Notes: generated by a model not told the origin, from the sequence alone. Shown: positions 47,089 through 56,172, counted from the stretch's first letter. The stretch is DNA of 64,000 bases from Paraburkholderia sp. (GCF_024281035.1 NZ_JAMXLH010000020.1:1-64000), one strand, 5' to 3'. Made by a program: numbers and translations.

Positions 47089-48303
47089 ATGTTTTCAATA
47101 GCCTCCTATCTAGTCGCGCTGCTGGTCGTGTCGCTCTGCTTCTCACTGCCCGCCTGGAAGTTCATCGACGAGGCTACTTCGCAGCGCGCGTCACGCGTCA
47201 ATACGATCGACGGAATTCGAGGATACCTCGCCTTGAGCGTGATGCTTCACCACGCGGTAATAGCGAGGACATGGCTGGCGACCGGCAACTGGACGTTGCC
47301 CGCAGACCCATTCTTTGCACAATTAGGCAGCGTCGCCGTCAGCCTCTTCTTCATGATAACGGGGTACCTTTTTTGGGGAAAACTTGTGGCCCGACAAGGC
47401 CACATCGATTGGGCTGCGCTTTATATCGGGCGCGTCTTTCGCATTGGCCCGGTCTACTGGATAGCCGTAACGGGGATGGTGGCCACAGTCTTCTGGCGCA
47501 CCGGCTTTGAACTGCGTGAGCCGATTGGCTCACTTGTGAATAGCGTCGTGCATTGGTATGGCTTTGGATTCTTGATCGGTCACGACTTCAACGGGTATCG
47601 CAACGTCTGGATTATTCTTGCCGGCGTCGTATGGACTTTGAAATACGAGTGGCGTTTCTACCTCGCTTTATTCCCGGCGTCTTTTCTGGCCAGGCGTCGC
47701 CTTCATCTGCCTGCCGCGTTTGTGTTGCTCGGAATTGCCTTCGCTCGAACTATTGCGGTCAAATCCGACAGTTCCGAGTACTGGATACTATTTGCGGTGG
47801 GGGCAGTTTGTGCGTCTCTGCGTGAAGCTGGAATTAAACCGATACCGCGCGACTCCGTGGCGTCGACTATTTCTGCTGCAGTATTGATCGGACTGTTTAT
47901 AGTCCATCCTGCGCCGTACAGCGTTGGACAGGCGCTTGCGCTCGCGATCGTCTTTGTGCTCATTTGCAACGGCGCAACGTTCTTTGGCCTTTTGACGTCG
48001 AACGCAGCTACACGACTCGGACATGCAAGCTATGGGATCTACCTGCTCCAGGGATTTGTATTTTCCATCGGGTTCGATAACTCGGTTATTAAGCCGCTCG
48101 TGACAACGAACATTGCCGCGTTCTGGGCGGTGACTCTTGCGGGCATGCTCGCTTTATGTACCACTTCGGCACTGATCTATGCTGGATTTGAGTCCCCCAT
48201 GATTGAACGCGGGCGCCGGCTCGGAAAGCGAGCCAGCCAGGCAATTGCAGAATCATTGGGTAAAAGAGGCGAAGTGAGAGGCGAAGCGCATGAGAAGGTA
48301 TAA
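47089..48303 (+). CDS. acyltransferase family 3 membrane protein
   Basis: 404 aa polytopic membrane protein. The family hallmark IDGIRGYLALSVMLHH with the catalytic-type His is at about residues 42-57, followed by SLFFMITGYLFW and about ten helices. Family members O-acylate sugars in lipopolysaccharide, exopolysaccharide or Nod factors. GC content is lower than the flanks, and the nearest genes are accessory, so it may have been acquired. A rare run of Glu/Lys/Arg ends the protein. The target is unknown. Confidence 0.85.
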   Translation: MFSIASYLVALLVVSLCFSLPAWKFIDEATSQRASRVNTIDGIRGYLALSVMLHHAVIARTWLATGNWTLPADPFFAQLGSVAVSLFFMITGYLFWGKLVARQGHIDWAALYIGRVFRIGPVYWIAVTGMVATVFWRTGFELREPIGSLVNSVVHWYGFGFLIGHDFNGYRNVWIILAGVVWTLKYEWRFYLALFPASFLARRRLHLPAAFVLLGIAFARTIAVKSDSSEYWILFAVGAVCASLREAGIKPIPRDSVASTISAAVLIGLFIVHPAPYSVGQALALAIVFVLICNGATFFGLLTSNAATRLGHASYGIYLLQGFVFSIGFDNSVIKPLVTTNIAAFWAVTLAGMLALCTTSALIYAGFESPMIERGRRLGKRASQAIAESLGKRGEVRGEAHEKV

Positions 48304-48559
48304 GGACACGCTCGAAATTGGCCGGCATACCTGACCCACCTGCGGTGCGTCCGCTTTGAAGCTGTCCAGTTCATTGCTCGTATAACGGCTTCGGGTCGCA
48401 CGGAGACGCTCGTCATCCGTCGACATGCGACCAGAAGCTACATTCGGAGTTCAGACAATCCGGCTATCCGGGAGCCGTTTTCCACGAGCCTTTAACGTTT
48501 TATCCGGGACGTGCTGCGGCGACGGGATAGCCGTATTCATCGCAGCATGATCGGTTTAG

Positions 48560-49771
48560 TTACAGCAGGGTCCACAACTGAACGCGATCAGCCAGCTTGG
48601 CAGCGCGATCCTGCGCGAAGTAACACGACGAAATCCCCAGCACCGGCCCCTCAAAGCGCGCTATGACAAAGATGTCGCCGTCAGCACCGCTGACGAACAC
48701 CGTGTTCGCGTCTGCCCGGTTGCAGTGCACCATCTTGTCGGTCATGGCGCGGCCGGCGGCCAGAGCACGGTCCCGGTAAGGTATTTCGTAACGGTTTGAC
48801 ATGCCGTCTTTAAAGGGCTGGTTCATGTGGCCACCCGCTTTCAGTGCGGCGATAAAGGGCAGCACCTGGTTCATTGGCAGCGTGTCGTTTGCGCTGGCCG
48901 CACCAGTGGCCGGGTTGAACAAGGCCGCGACAGCGGCCATGCCATTCGGGTTGAGCCAACCGGCAGCCTCGCTGCGGCGCAGCGTGACGCCGAGTTCGGC
49001 CCACCAGTGACGAAGCTCGTCCTTCCAGTCCAGGTCGTGGCCTAGCGGATCAGCGTCCAGTACATGCTTGAGAAAGTGGTTGCGCAGATTGGTCGCGGTC
49101 GATTTGGGAATCGAGTTGCCTACGCCCCACTGTGGAAACCCGGCGAACGCGCTGTTGGCGGGTGCGGAGCGGCGCGCCCGGTCTATCGCCATCACATTGG
49201 CCGCTCGCAAATTGGTGAAGGGCAGTATGTGCTGGTGCAGGAAGGCTATCGTGAGATGGATCGAAGTCGCTGCGCCGCCTTTTTCGAGCACCTCTTCGCG
49301 CAACTGCACCATCACTCGCCACGCGTCGGCGATGGCCGTGCGATATGCGATCCACCATGCCGCGGTATGAGCGTTCGTGTCCATCCACTCCACCACGAGG
49401 CTACGCACCATCTGGAGGTTGAAGGCGGGATGGACGGCGACGTTCATCGTACCGAGAGGCAGCGAGTTCTCGGTCTTCTGGAATACGGTGTTGAAGCGAC
49501 ACAGCAGATCGGCCCGCTCCGCCGGATCGGCACCGGCGTTCGCGGCGCCATTGCCGCTGAGGTAATTGGCTAAAACCTTCATCCGGCCGAGGCGCGCACC
49601 TTCGGCAATTCCCGCCAGAGCGACCGCGGGCAAGAGATCGACGACTCTGTTGTGCATCTCGGTGCCGACGGCTTCGGCCATATGCTGGGTATGGTCGCGG
49701 AACATCTGCTGGAACTTCGCGGTCACGAGGCCATAGTCATTGGATACCTGGTCGGCGGTAGCGGCTTGCAT
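48560..49771 (-). CDS. unrecognised 403-aa protein
   Basis: No family recognised. The protein has no signal peptide or membrane helix. It is mostly helical and Ala-rich in the first half, then moderately hydrophobic with many Asn, Trp and His (for example AHTAAWWIAYRTAIADAW). A C-terminal part (residues about 345-403) contains RADANTVFVSGADGDIFVIARFEG, resembling a small beta sandwich. GAGGTG precedes the ATG at 49771. It lies on the same strand as the winged-helix-like and ParD-like genes but 350 bp away. The setting is accessory DNA. The function is unknown. Confidence 0.65.
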   Translation of the reverse strand: MQAATADQVSNDYGLVTAKFQQMFRDHTQHMAEAVGTEMHNRVVDLLPAVALAGIAEGARLGRMKVLANYLSGNGAANAGADPAERADLLCRFNTVFQKTENSLPLGTMNVAVHPAFNLQMVRSLVVEWMDTNAHTAAWWIAYRTAIADAWRVMVQLREEVLEKGGAATSIHLTIAFLHQHILPFTNLRAANVMAIDRARRSAPANSAFAGFPQWGVGNSIPKSTATNLRNHFLKHVLDADPLGHDLDWKDELRHWWAELGVTLRRSEAAGWLNPNGMAAVAALFNPATGAASANDTLPMNQVLPFIAALKAGGHMNQPFKDGMSNRYEIPYRDRALAAGRAMTDKMVHCNRADANTVFVSGADGDIFVIARFEGPVLGISSCYFAQDRAAKLADRVQLWTLL

Positions 49772-50123
49772 CGGTTCACCTCATCGTTTGCTCTGCGGCC
49801 GTGGCGGATTCCCTTTCCTGAAGGGAGTCCGCTGGGTGTGCGCAACCCATGGTCACATCTTCATACGAGTAAGACGATCAACGCGACAGATTTTAAAAAC
49901 CGCCAGTGGCCGCTTTTCAGGTGCATACGGACGCGTGCATTTGCTTGCAATCGTTATTCGCGTCTTGAGTTAATGCGTTTCAGCACCCATGAACCGTTTC
50001 AGGCGTTGCATCGACTCCGCGGAATCTGCTCGTCGTGAGCGGCCAAAGCAGACGCCCTGGCAGAGACGAGAGGCAGATCCGAAGGGATGCCGGCGCTTCG
50101 TTCATCGACGTCGGATGTGCCAC
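49772..50123. other. intergenic region upstream of the 403-aa protein gene
   Basis: 352 bp. Contains an imperfect hairpin GGATTCCCTT-TCCTG-AAGGGAGTCC (49807-49831) about 40 bp upstream of the 403-aa gene start, which could be a leader structure. No gene seen. Confidence 0.4.
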
Positions 50124-50414
50124 TCAGGCAAATGCAACCTCTGCAAGGAACGTTGCGAAGTAGTCGTCGTCCAGCCATCCGGACACATGCTTCGACGCCT
50201 CGATGCGCTGGATTTCCTTCTGTCCTTTATCGGTCAGGATGGCAATCCGGTGTGTCGGGAGACACTTCGTACTGGGGGGAGGTTTCTGGTCAATGGTCTG
50301 GATCAGACCGTGCGAGCGAAGCGATGTGAAAATTGCCGGTCGCTTGTGCCACGGTATTTGTCGATACAAAGCAAGTCGGAGAGCTTCAAGTACAGCGCCA
50401 TTGCTGAATTCCAT
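50124..50414 (-). CDS. small winged-helix-like protein
   Basis: 96 aa from the ATG at 50414, preceded by AAAGGA with good spacing. A longer open frame to 50537 starts inside the decayed aminopeptidase sequence and is less likely. The pattern of helices followed by HRIAILTDKGQKEIQRI looks like the last helix and wing of a winged-helix regulator. The family was not identified, so a DNA-binding role is only suggested. It lies in the same direction as the ParD-like gene. Confidence 0.55.
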   Translation of the reverse strand: MEFSNGAVLEALRLALYRQIPWHKRPAIFTSLRSHGLIQTIDQKPPPSTKCLPTHRIAILTDKGQKEIQRIEASKHVSGWLDDDYFATFLAEVAFA

Positions 50415-50545
50415 GAGCGTCCTTTCGTGATCGGCTGAAACGTCCTGCAGGCTCCGGGCATTTACGGTAGCACATGAAACGGTTCTTTCGATGACACTGC
50501 CAGGAAACCCCTCGTGTCCGGCGATAAAGACAAGCAAGGCGCGAA

Positions 50546-50755
50546 CTATGGGATGGCTGCCAGCAGCTGGTAGCCGTATTGCCCTTTGCTTGCCGGGCGC
50601 GCCTTGAGTTCGTTGACGATGAGACTATCGACCAGATCGCTCACCTGCATGGTAGACATGCCGGCCAGGCTCATTTGATCCAGATAGCCAAATACATGCG
50701 CCAGCAACTGGCCCGACTCCGCCATCAATGCGATTTCTTCAGGTCGCCCGGTCAC
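50546..50755 (-). pseudogene. truncated methionine aminopeptidase (map-like)
   Basis: 69 codons starting GTG at 50755, overlapping the ParD-like stop (GTGA). PEEIALMAESGQLLAHVF and the following GMSTMQVSDLV and IVNELKARPA match the N-terminus of type I methionine aminopeptidases. The protein stops before any metal-binding residue. Downstream, a shifted frame still reads GFPGSVIE, like the conserved YxGFPxS of MetAP, so the gene has been broken by frameshift and deletion. As I recall, intact map copies sit next to ParD-like genes in related genomes. Confidence 0.65.
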
Positions 50756-50964
50756 GTCAAAGCCACCTTGACGGCTTGCGCAACGACGCCTGCTGCTGCC
50801 AGTTCACGGGTAGCAATCTCGTTGAAACTCAGCGTCGGATTCATTTCGCACAACATGCCGACCTTGATCCAGAAGGCCGCTTGCGCGTTGATCGACCGGC
50901 ACGACACGGTGCTGGCCTTGCGTATCTGATCGTGCAGGTCGTCGTCGATATTCACAATGCCCAC
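50752..50964 (-). CDS. ParD-like antitoxin family protein
   Basis: 70 aa from the GTG at 50964 (GIVNIDDDLHDQIRKAS, then RSINAQAAFWIKVGMLCEMNP and TLSFNEI), a clear match to the ParD-like family. The ATG at 50976 is in frame, but its GGAG is better explained as the ribosome site for the GTG. Despite the name, the partner here is not a ParE toxin but the remains of a methionine aminopeptidase gene, with which it is translationally coupled. An AT-rich inverted repeat lies immediately upstream and probably binds this ribbon-helix-helix-like protein. Confidence 0.8.
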   Translation of the reverse strand: MGIVNIDDDLHDQIRKASTVSCRSINAQAAFWIKVGMLCEMNPTLSFNEIATRELAAAGVVAQAVKVALT

Positions 50965-50974
50965 GTCACTCTCC

Positions 50975-51002
50975 ATATATGAAACGTATATGAGTCATAT
51001 AT
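50975..51002. promoter_or_regulatory. operator-like repeats upstream of the ParD-like gene
   Basis: Outer arms ATATATGA (50975-50982) and TCATATAT (50995-51002), with a tighter palindrome ATATGA-G-TCATAT at 50988-51000. Three ATATGA half-sites in total, in an otherwise GC-rich region. Confidence 0.6.
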
Positions 51003-51425
51003 TATCGCCATCCGACAGGACAAGCACTTTACGACCTTGGACAGGCCGGTTCGCGGATGAGCTACAAAAGGTCAGTTGGCGCGTGCGGGCCAGGCGCACG
51101 GCCTTATTTTCCCAATATATGAGCACCACATTCACATATTGGAGATCGCGAAAAAACCGTCCTACAATCCAGACCAACCCGCCGGGACTGTGCCGACATC
51201 GCGCGCAGTCCGACGCAAACGGGACGAAGACCGCCAAGCTGCCCGCCACACACAGACACACACGGCGCGGCTTGCCGCACAAGATTCGGAGACATGCCAT
51301 GTTCAAGCTAGCCACACACGCTGTGTCGATTGGGCCGTCCCTAAGCGCTTTCGCGCGCCGCCGCGCGCACTGACCGCGCATCTCCCGATTCGCTCCCCTC
51401 ACTTCGCTGATTCATTGCCCACGCC
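51003..51425. other. intergenic region between ParD-like and sugar operons
   Basis: 423 bp with divergent promoters. It holds a further spaced inverted repeat CCAATAT (51112-51118) and ATATTGG (51136-51142) and a CA-rich run near 51245-51270. No gene seen. Confidence 0.4.
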
Positions 51426-52388
51426 ATGACCAAAGCGATGTCCTCGACACTCGACGCGAGCCTGCCCGCGAATGCGGCACCGAATGGGGCACCGACCATA
51501 GCCCCCGACGCTGCATCTGCCAAATCCGCCGCCACGAAACCACGTGCGGGCGCTGACGAAATCGCGCTGCCCGGCACGCTGCTCGACGACCCGACGCAGC
51601 AGGCCGGCACGCAAACGCTCCTGCGCGGCCTCGCGATTCTCGAAGCGGCGGCGGCAGGCGTGCGCGATCTGCGCTCGTTCGGCGCGGTGCTCGGTACGAC
51701 GCGCAGCACGACGCACCGTCTGGTTTCCAGCCTCGTGCAGGCGCGCTATCTGCGCCAGGTGCACGGCGGCTACCTGTTGGGCCCGAAGCTCATCGAACTC
51801 GGCACCATCGCGCTCGAACAGATGCCGCTCACCACGGTTGCGCGCGTGCACCTCGCGGCCCTCGCCGACGAAACGCTCGACACGATCCACCTCGGCGTGC
51901 GCGACGGCGACGATGTGCTCTACATCGACAAGATCCCCGGCCAGCGCGGGCTGGAAATGCGCTCGCGCGTCGGCCACCGCATGCCGCTCGCGTCGACGGG
52001 CATCGGCAAGGCGATGATGCTCGATCTCGCGCCGCCGTCCTGGCGCGAACTCTTCGATGCGTCGCGCCGTGCACTTGCGGGCGTGAGCTTTCGTCCCGAT
52101 CACAACCTCGATGCCGACACGTTCGTGAAGCGCATGGCGAACTATGCCGCGGGCGGGTACACGTTCGATCTGGAGGAAAACGAAATTTCGATCCGCTGCG
52201 TGGCGGCGCCCGTGCGCGACGCTTCGGGTGCGATCGTCGCCGCGCTTTCCGTGGCGAGCACGATTCCGTACATGCCGCACGAGCGCATGGAGGAACTGAT
52301 TTCGGTCGTGCAACGCACGGCGCGCGCGATTTCACAGGAACTCGGCTGGCGCGCGCCGCAACCGGCTGCGCGCAGGATCCGCCGATGA
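51426..52388 (+). CDS. IclR family transcriptional regulator
   Basis: 320 aa. An Ala-rich low-complexity N-terminus (about 1-55) precedes a winged helix (about 60-120; GLAILEAAAAGVRDLRSF, TRSTTHRLVSSLVQ) and the IclR effector domain (about 135-310; DTIHLGVRDGDDVLYIDKIPG, ending before QELGWR). It is first in the sugar operon and overlaps dgoK by 4 bp (ATGA), so it probably controls the operon in response to an aldonate or keto-deoxy acid. Confidence 0.92.
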   Translation: MTKAMSSTLDASLPANAAPNGAPTIAPDAASAKSAATKPRAGADEIALPGTLLDDPTQQAGTQTLLRGLAILEAAAAGVRDLRSFGAVLGTTRSTTHRLVSSLVQARYLRQVHGGYLLGPKLIELGTIALEQMPLTTVARVHLAALADETLDTIHLGVRDGDDVLYIDKIPGQRGLEMRSRVGHRMPLASTGIGKAMMLDLAPPSWRELFDASRRALAGVSFRPDHNLDADTFVKRMANYAAGGYTFDLEENEISIRCVAAPVRDASGAIVAALSVASTIPYMPHERMEELISVVQRTARAISQELGWRAPQPAARRIRR

Positions 52389-53479
52389 AGGCTCACGAGA
52401 AGGCGCAGCCCGGCAAGCAAGGCGCGCAGGGCGCCGACGTCGCGGACGTCGCCGAGGTCGCCAGGCGCGCCGCACTGCTCGCACTCGACTGGGGCACGAC
52501 CTCGCTGCGCGCGTATCTGCTCGACGCGTCGGGTGAAGTGCTTGCGACGCGCGTCTCGACCGCCGGAGTCATGAATCTGCCGGTGCCCGCGGAAGAAGGC
52601 GGCTTCGACGCCGCGTTCGACGAAGCGTGCGGCGTCTGGCTCGAACACGTCCCTACGCTGCCCGTAATCGCGGCAGGCATGGTGGGCAGCGCGCAGGGCT
52701 GGGTGCAGGCGCCTTACGTCGAGACGCCGGCGAGCATGGATGCGCTGGTGGCGGGCATTGTCCGCGTGCAAACGGCGCAGGGCGCTTCGCTTTGCGTCGT
52801 GCCCGGCGTGCTTGAGCCAGGCGCGCTGCCGAATGTCATGCGCGGCGAGGAAACGCAGGTGTTCGGCGCATTGCATGGGGCACAGCGCGGGGCACAGCAC
52901 GGAGCACTGCACGGAGCACTGCACGGAGCACCGCGCGGCACCCGGCACGGTACGCACTCCGCGCTGATCGGCCTGCCCGGCACGCACGCGAAATGGGTGG
53001 TGGTGGAGGGCGGCCGTATCGCCCGCTTCTATACCTTCATGACGGGCGAGATCTACGCGGCGCTCACGGCGCATACGATCCTCGGCCGCACGATGAAGCG
53101 GCCCGCCGAGCCGGATACGCAGGCGTTCCTGCGCGGCGTGACCGTCGCGCGCGAGCACGGTTGCGAGGGGCTGCTCGCGACGGCGTTCAGCGCGCGCACG
53201 CTCGGACTCACGGGGCAACTGGCCGCCGACGAGCAGCCCGACTATCTCTCGGGCGTCGTGATCGGCCACGAACTTGCCGGACTCGAAGTGGCGCTCGCTC
53301 GCCGCGACGTGACGCTCGCGCAGTGCGCGCCGCAATTGATCGGCTCCGATTCGCTTTGCGAGCGCTATCGGCTCGCACTGGAACAGTTCGGCTGCATGCG
53401 CGCGCATATCGTGCATCACGCAACCGAGCGCGGGCTATGGCACATCGCGATGCAGGCGGGCCTGGTCGGACCGCGCTGA
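52385..53479 (+). CDS. dgoK: 2-dehydro-3-deoxygalactonokinase
   Basis: 364 aa. Phosphorylates 2-keto-3-deoxygalactonate to KDPGal in the De Ley-Doudoroff pathway. The N-terminal ATPase-fold motif is LLALDWGTTSLRAYLLD, followed by AAGMVGSAQGWV, VMRGEETQVFG and LPGTHAKWV. The protein is longer than usual because of a leader of about 28 residues before the core and a Gly-Ala-His-rich insertion (about residues 163-190) encoded by a 12-bp tandem repeat between MRGEETQ and LPGTHAKW. It overlaps the IclR gene by 4 bp. Confidence 0.92.
   Translation: MKAHEKAQPGKQGAQGADVADVAEVARRAALLALDWGTTSLRAYLLDASGEVLATRVSTAGVMNLPVPAEEGGFDAAFDEACGVWLEHVPTLPVIAAGMVGSAQGWVQAPYVETPASMDALVAGIVRVQTAQGASLCVVPGVLEPGALPNVMRGEETQVFGALHGAQRGAQHGALHGALHGAPRGTRHGTHSALIGLPGTHAKWVVVEGGRIARFYTFMTGEIYAALTAHTILGRTMKRPAEPDTQAFLRGVTVAREHGCEGLLATAFSARTLGLTGQLAADEQPDYLSGVVIGHELAGLEVALARRDVTLAQCAPQLIGSDSLCERYRLALEQFGCMRAHIVHHATERGLWHIAMQAGLVGPR
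52877..52948 (+). repeat. 12-bp tandem repeat inside dgoK
   Basis: Six in-frame copies of a unit close to GGAGCACTGCAC (two exact copies at 52901-52924, flanked by variants). They encode Gly-Ala-(Leu/Gln/Pro)-His/Arg repeats in a surface loop. Copy-number change would keep the frame. Confidence 0.9.
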
Positions 53480-53556
53480 GTACGCCGGGTACGCCGCGTA
53501 AGTTGCGTACGCATCGAACGGAATCGGAAACGGAAAGCGAAATACAGGACCACGAC

Positions 53557-54246
53557 ATGGAAAACGAGTTGAACCTGCCCGCTCCCTACACGCCGCATGC
53601 GGGCTTCGTCGCCGCATTCGGCGCGTGCCGGATGATCGCGATCATGCGCGGCATCAGGGCCGCCGAAGCCGCCGATCATGGCCGCGCGCTCTACGAGGCG
53701 GGGTTCCGGCTTATCGAAGTGCCGCTCAATTCGCCCGATCCGCTCGACAGCATCGCGGCGCTGCGCGCGGCGTTGCCCGGCGACGCGCTGATTGGTGCGG
53801 GCACGGTGCTCACGCCCGAGCGCGTGCGCGATGTGAAGGCCGCGGGCGGCGAACTGATCGTGATGCCGCACGCCGATGTCGAAGTCGTGCTGGCGGCGAA
53901 GCTGCAGGGCCTTGCGTGCGTGCCCGGCGTCGCCACGCCGACCGAGGCGTTTGCGGCACTGAAGCACGGCGCGGACGCGCTCAAGATGTTCCCCGCAGAG
54001 CAGCTCGGCCCCGCCGTGACGAAGGCCTGGCGCGCGGTGATTCCGCATGCCGTGCCGCTGTTGCCGGTGGGCGGCGTGAAGCCCGACAACATGGGGCCGC
54101 AGCTTGCGGCGGGCGCGAGCGGCTTCGGTCTCGGCTCGGCGCTGTATCGGCCCGGGCAGGACGCGGCGGCGACGCGTGCGAATGCGCAGGCGTTTATCGC
54201 GGGCTGGCAGGCCGCGCAGGGTGCGGATAAAGGAGCGCAGGCGTGA
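53557..54246 (+). CDS. dgoA: 2-dehydro-3-deoxy-6-phosphogalactonate aldolase
   Basis: 229 aa class I aldolase splitting KDPGal to pyruvate and glyceraldehyde-3-phosphate. Features: CRMIAIMRGIRAAEA (active-site Arg region), IGAGTVLTPERV, and ALKMFPAEQLGP with the Schiff-base Lys, then PVGGVKPDNM for phosphate binding. The frame extends far upstream through dgoK, but the ATG at 53557 gives the normal N-terminus. The stop overlaps the next gene's GTG start (GTGA). Confidence 0.93.
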   Translation: MENELNLPAPYTPHAGFVAAFGACRMIAIMRGIRAAEAADHGRALYEAGFRLIEVPLNSPDPLDSIAALRAALPGDALIGAGTVLTPERVRDVKAAGGELIVMPHADVEVVLAAKLQGLACVPGVATPTEAFAALKHGADALKMFPAEQLGPAVTKAWRAVIPHAVPLLPVGGVKPDNMGPQLAAGASGFGLGSALYRPGQDAAATRANAQAFIAGWQAAQGADKGAQA

Positions 54247-55025
54247 ACCGTCTCTCGGGCAAAGTCGCATTCGTGACCGGCGCCGGACGCGGCATCGGCG
54301 CGGCGATTGCGCACGCGTTCGCTGCCGAAGGCGCGGCGGTCGTGCTCGCCGAACTCGACGGCGAAACGGCGCGGGCGACCGCCCGCGAAATCGCGCGGCA
54401 ACACGGCGACGCGGTGCAAGTGCTTGCGCACGAAACCGACGTGACGCAGCCCGACTCGGTGCGCGCGGCGGTGGACGCAGCAGAGCGCGCGTTCGGCCCG
54501 ATCGACGTGCTCGTGAACAACGCCGGCATCAACGTCTTCGCCGATCCGCTCACGATGACCGACGCCGACTGGCGCCGCTGCTTCGCCGTCGATCTCGACG
54601 GCGTCTGGAACGGCTGCCGCGCGGTGCTGCCGGGCATGGTCGCGCGCGGCGCGGGCAGCATCGTGAACATCGCCTCGACGCACGCATTCCAGATCATCCC
54701 CGGCTGCTTTCCGTATCCGGTTGCAAAGCACGGCGTGCTGGGCCTGACGCGCGCGCTCGGCATCGAATACGCGCCGAAGAATGTGCGCGTGAATGCCATC
54801 GCGCCCGGCTACATCGAGACGCAATTGACGCGCGACTGGTGGGACGCTCAGCCCGACCCGCAGGCCGCGCGCCAGGAAACGCTGGCCCTTTCGCCGATGA
54901 AGCGCATTGGCCGCCCGGAGGAAGTGGCGATGACGGCGGTGTTCCTCGCGTCGGACGAGGCGCCTTTCATCAACGCGAGCTGCATCACGATCGACGGAGG
55001 GCGCACGGCGCTCTATCACGATTAG
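54243..55025 (+). CDS. SDR-family oxidoreductase
   Basis: 260 aa classical short-chain dehydrogenase. The cofactor motif is TGAGRGIGA (about 12-20), followed by NNAGI. The catalytic residues are Ser in NIASTHAF and Tyr-x3-Lys in YPVAKHG. GTG start at 54243 coupled to dgoA. It probably oxidises a sugar or sugar acid within the operon. A second SDR further down looks more like the aldose 1-dehydrogenase, so this one may act on a different sugar or acid. No closer assignment is possible. Confidence 0.85.
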   Translation: MNRLSGKVAFVTGAGRGIGAAIAHAFAAEGAAVVLAELDGETARATAREIARQHGDAVQVLAHETDVTQPDSVRAAVDAAERAFGPIDVLVNNAGINVFADPLTMTDADWRRCFAVDLDGVWNGCRAVLPGMVARGAGSIVNIASTHAFQIIPGCFPYPVAKHGVLGLTRALGIEYAPKNVRVNAIAPGYIETQLTRDWWDAQPDPQAARQETLALSPMKRIGRPEEVAMTAVFLASDEAPFINASCITIDGGRTALYHD

Positions 55026-55164
55026 CACACGATTGACTCGCGATTGACTCGCGATTGACCGGATCCGCAGGAATCCGCCGAAGCGCTGGCCGCGCGCGAC
55101 GGCGGGGAGAAGAAAAGAGGCGGCCGACCCTTCCCGTGAACGATAAAGACTGGAGACTGACATC

Positions 55165-56172
55165 ATGCAACGACGCATTTTTCTGACGCTGATGGCCACC
55201 GCGGTTGCCGTGAGCGCGGCGCTGGGCGAGGCCCCGCTCGCACAGGCTGCCGACCAGGTGAAGATCGGCTTTCTCGTGAAGCAGCCTGAAGAACCGTGGT
55301 TCCAGGACGAGTGGAAATTCGCCGAAATGGCCGCGAAGGAAAAAGGCTTCACGCTGGTGAAGATCGGCGCGCCCTCGGGCGAGAAGGTCATGAGCGCAAT
55401 CGACAACCTCGCTGCGCAAAAAGCACAGGGCTTCATCATCTGCACGCCTGACGTGAAGCTCGGGCCGGGCATCGTCGCCAAGGCGAAGGCCGACAACCTC
55501 AAGATGATGACGGTCGACGACCGCCTCGTCGACGGTTCGGGCAAGCCGATCGAGGCCGTGCCGCACATGGGCATCTCGGCCTACAACATCGGCAAGCAGG
55601 TGGGCGACGGCATCGTCGCCGAAATCAAGAAGCGCGGCTGGGACATGAAGGACGTCGGCGCAATCGATGTGACGTATGAGCAGCTGCCGACCGCGCACGA
55701 CCGCACGAGCGGCGCGACCGATGTGCTCCTCGCGGCGGGCTTTCCGAAGGCGAACGTGATTGCGGCCCCCCAGGCGAAGACCGACACGGAAAACGCCTTC
55801 AACGCGGCGAACATCGCGCTCACGAAGAATCCGCAGTTCAAGCACTGGGTCGCGTATGGCCTCAACGACGAAGCCGTGCTGGGCGCCGTGCGCGCAGCGG
55901 AAGGCCGCGGCTTCAAGGCCGACAACATGATCGGCATCGGCATCGGCGGCGCGGATTCGGCGCTCAACGAGTTCAAGAAGCCCCAGCCGACCGGCTTCTT
56001 CGGCACCGTGATCATCAGCCCGAAGCGTCACGGCGAAGAGACCTCGAATCTGATGTACACGTGGATCACGCAAGGCAAGGAGCCGCCGAAGCTCACGCTC
56101 ACGAGCGGCATGCTGGCCACGCGCGACAACGTGAACCAGGTGCGCGAGCAGATGGGTCTCGCGTCTAAGTAA
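55165..56172 (+). CDS. araF: arabinose/galactose ABC transporter, periplasmic substrate-binding protein
   Basis: 335 aa with a signal peptide (residues 1-28, ending AQAAD). The mature protein matches the AraF pattern closely: KIGFLVKQPEEPWFQDEWKF at the start, GFIICTPDVKLGP, DLR-type hinge segments, and GIGIGGADSALNEF near the end. It binds an aldopentose or galactose in the periplasm and delivers it to AraG/AraH encoded next. The symbol is assigned by similarity of the protein and by the transporter order. Confidence 0.85.
   Translation: MQRRIFLTLMATAVAVSAALGEAPLAQAADQVKIGFLVKQPEEPWFQDEWKFAEMAAKEKGFTLVKIGAPSGEKVMSAIDNLAAQKAQGFIICTPDVKLGPGIVAKAKADNLKMMTVDDRLVDGSGKPIEAVPHMGISAYNIGKQVGDGIVAEIKKRGWDMKDVGAIDVTYEQLPTAHDRTSGATDVLLAAGFPKANVIAAPQAKTDTENAFNAANIALTKNPQFKHWVAYGLNDEAVLGAVRAAEGRGFKADNMIGIGIGGADSALNEFKKPQPTGFFGTVIISPKRHGEETSNLMYTWITQGKEPPKLTLTSGMLATRDNVNQVREQMGLASK

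Noticed and set aside
52993..53556. Upstream extension of the aldolase reading frame through dgoK
   Set aside because: The extension is Arg-rich shadow of dgoK. The family N-terminus begins at 53557.
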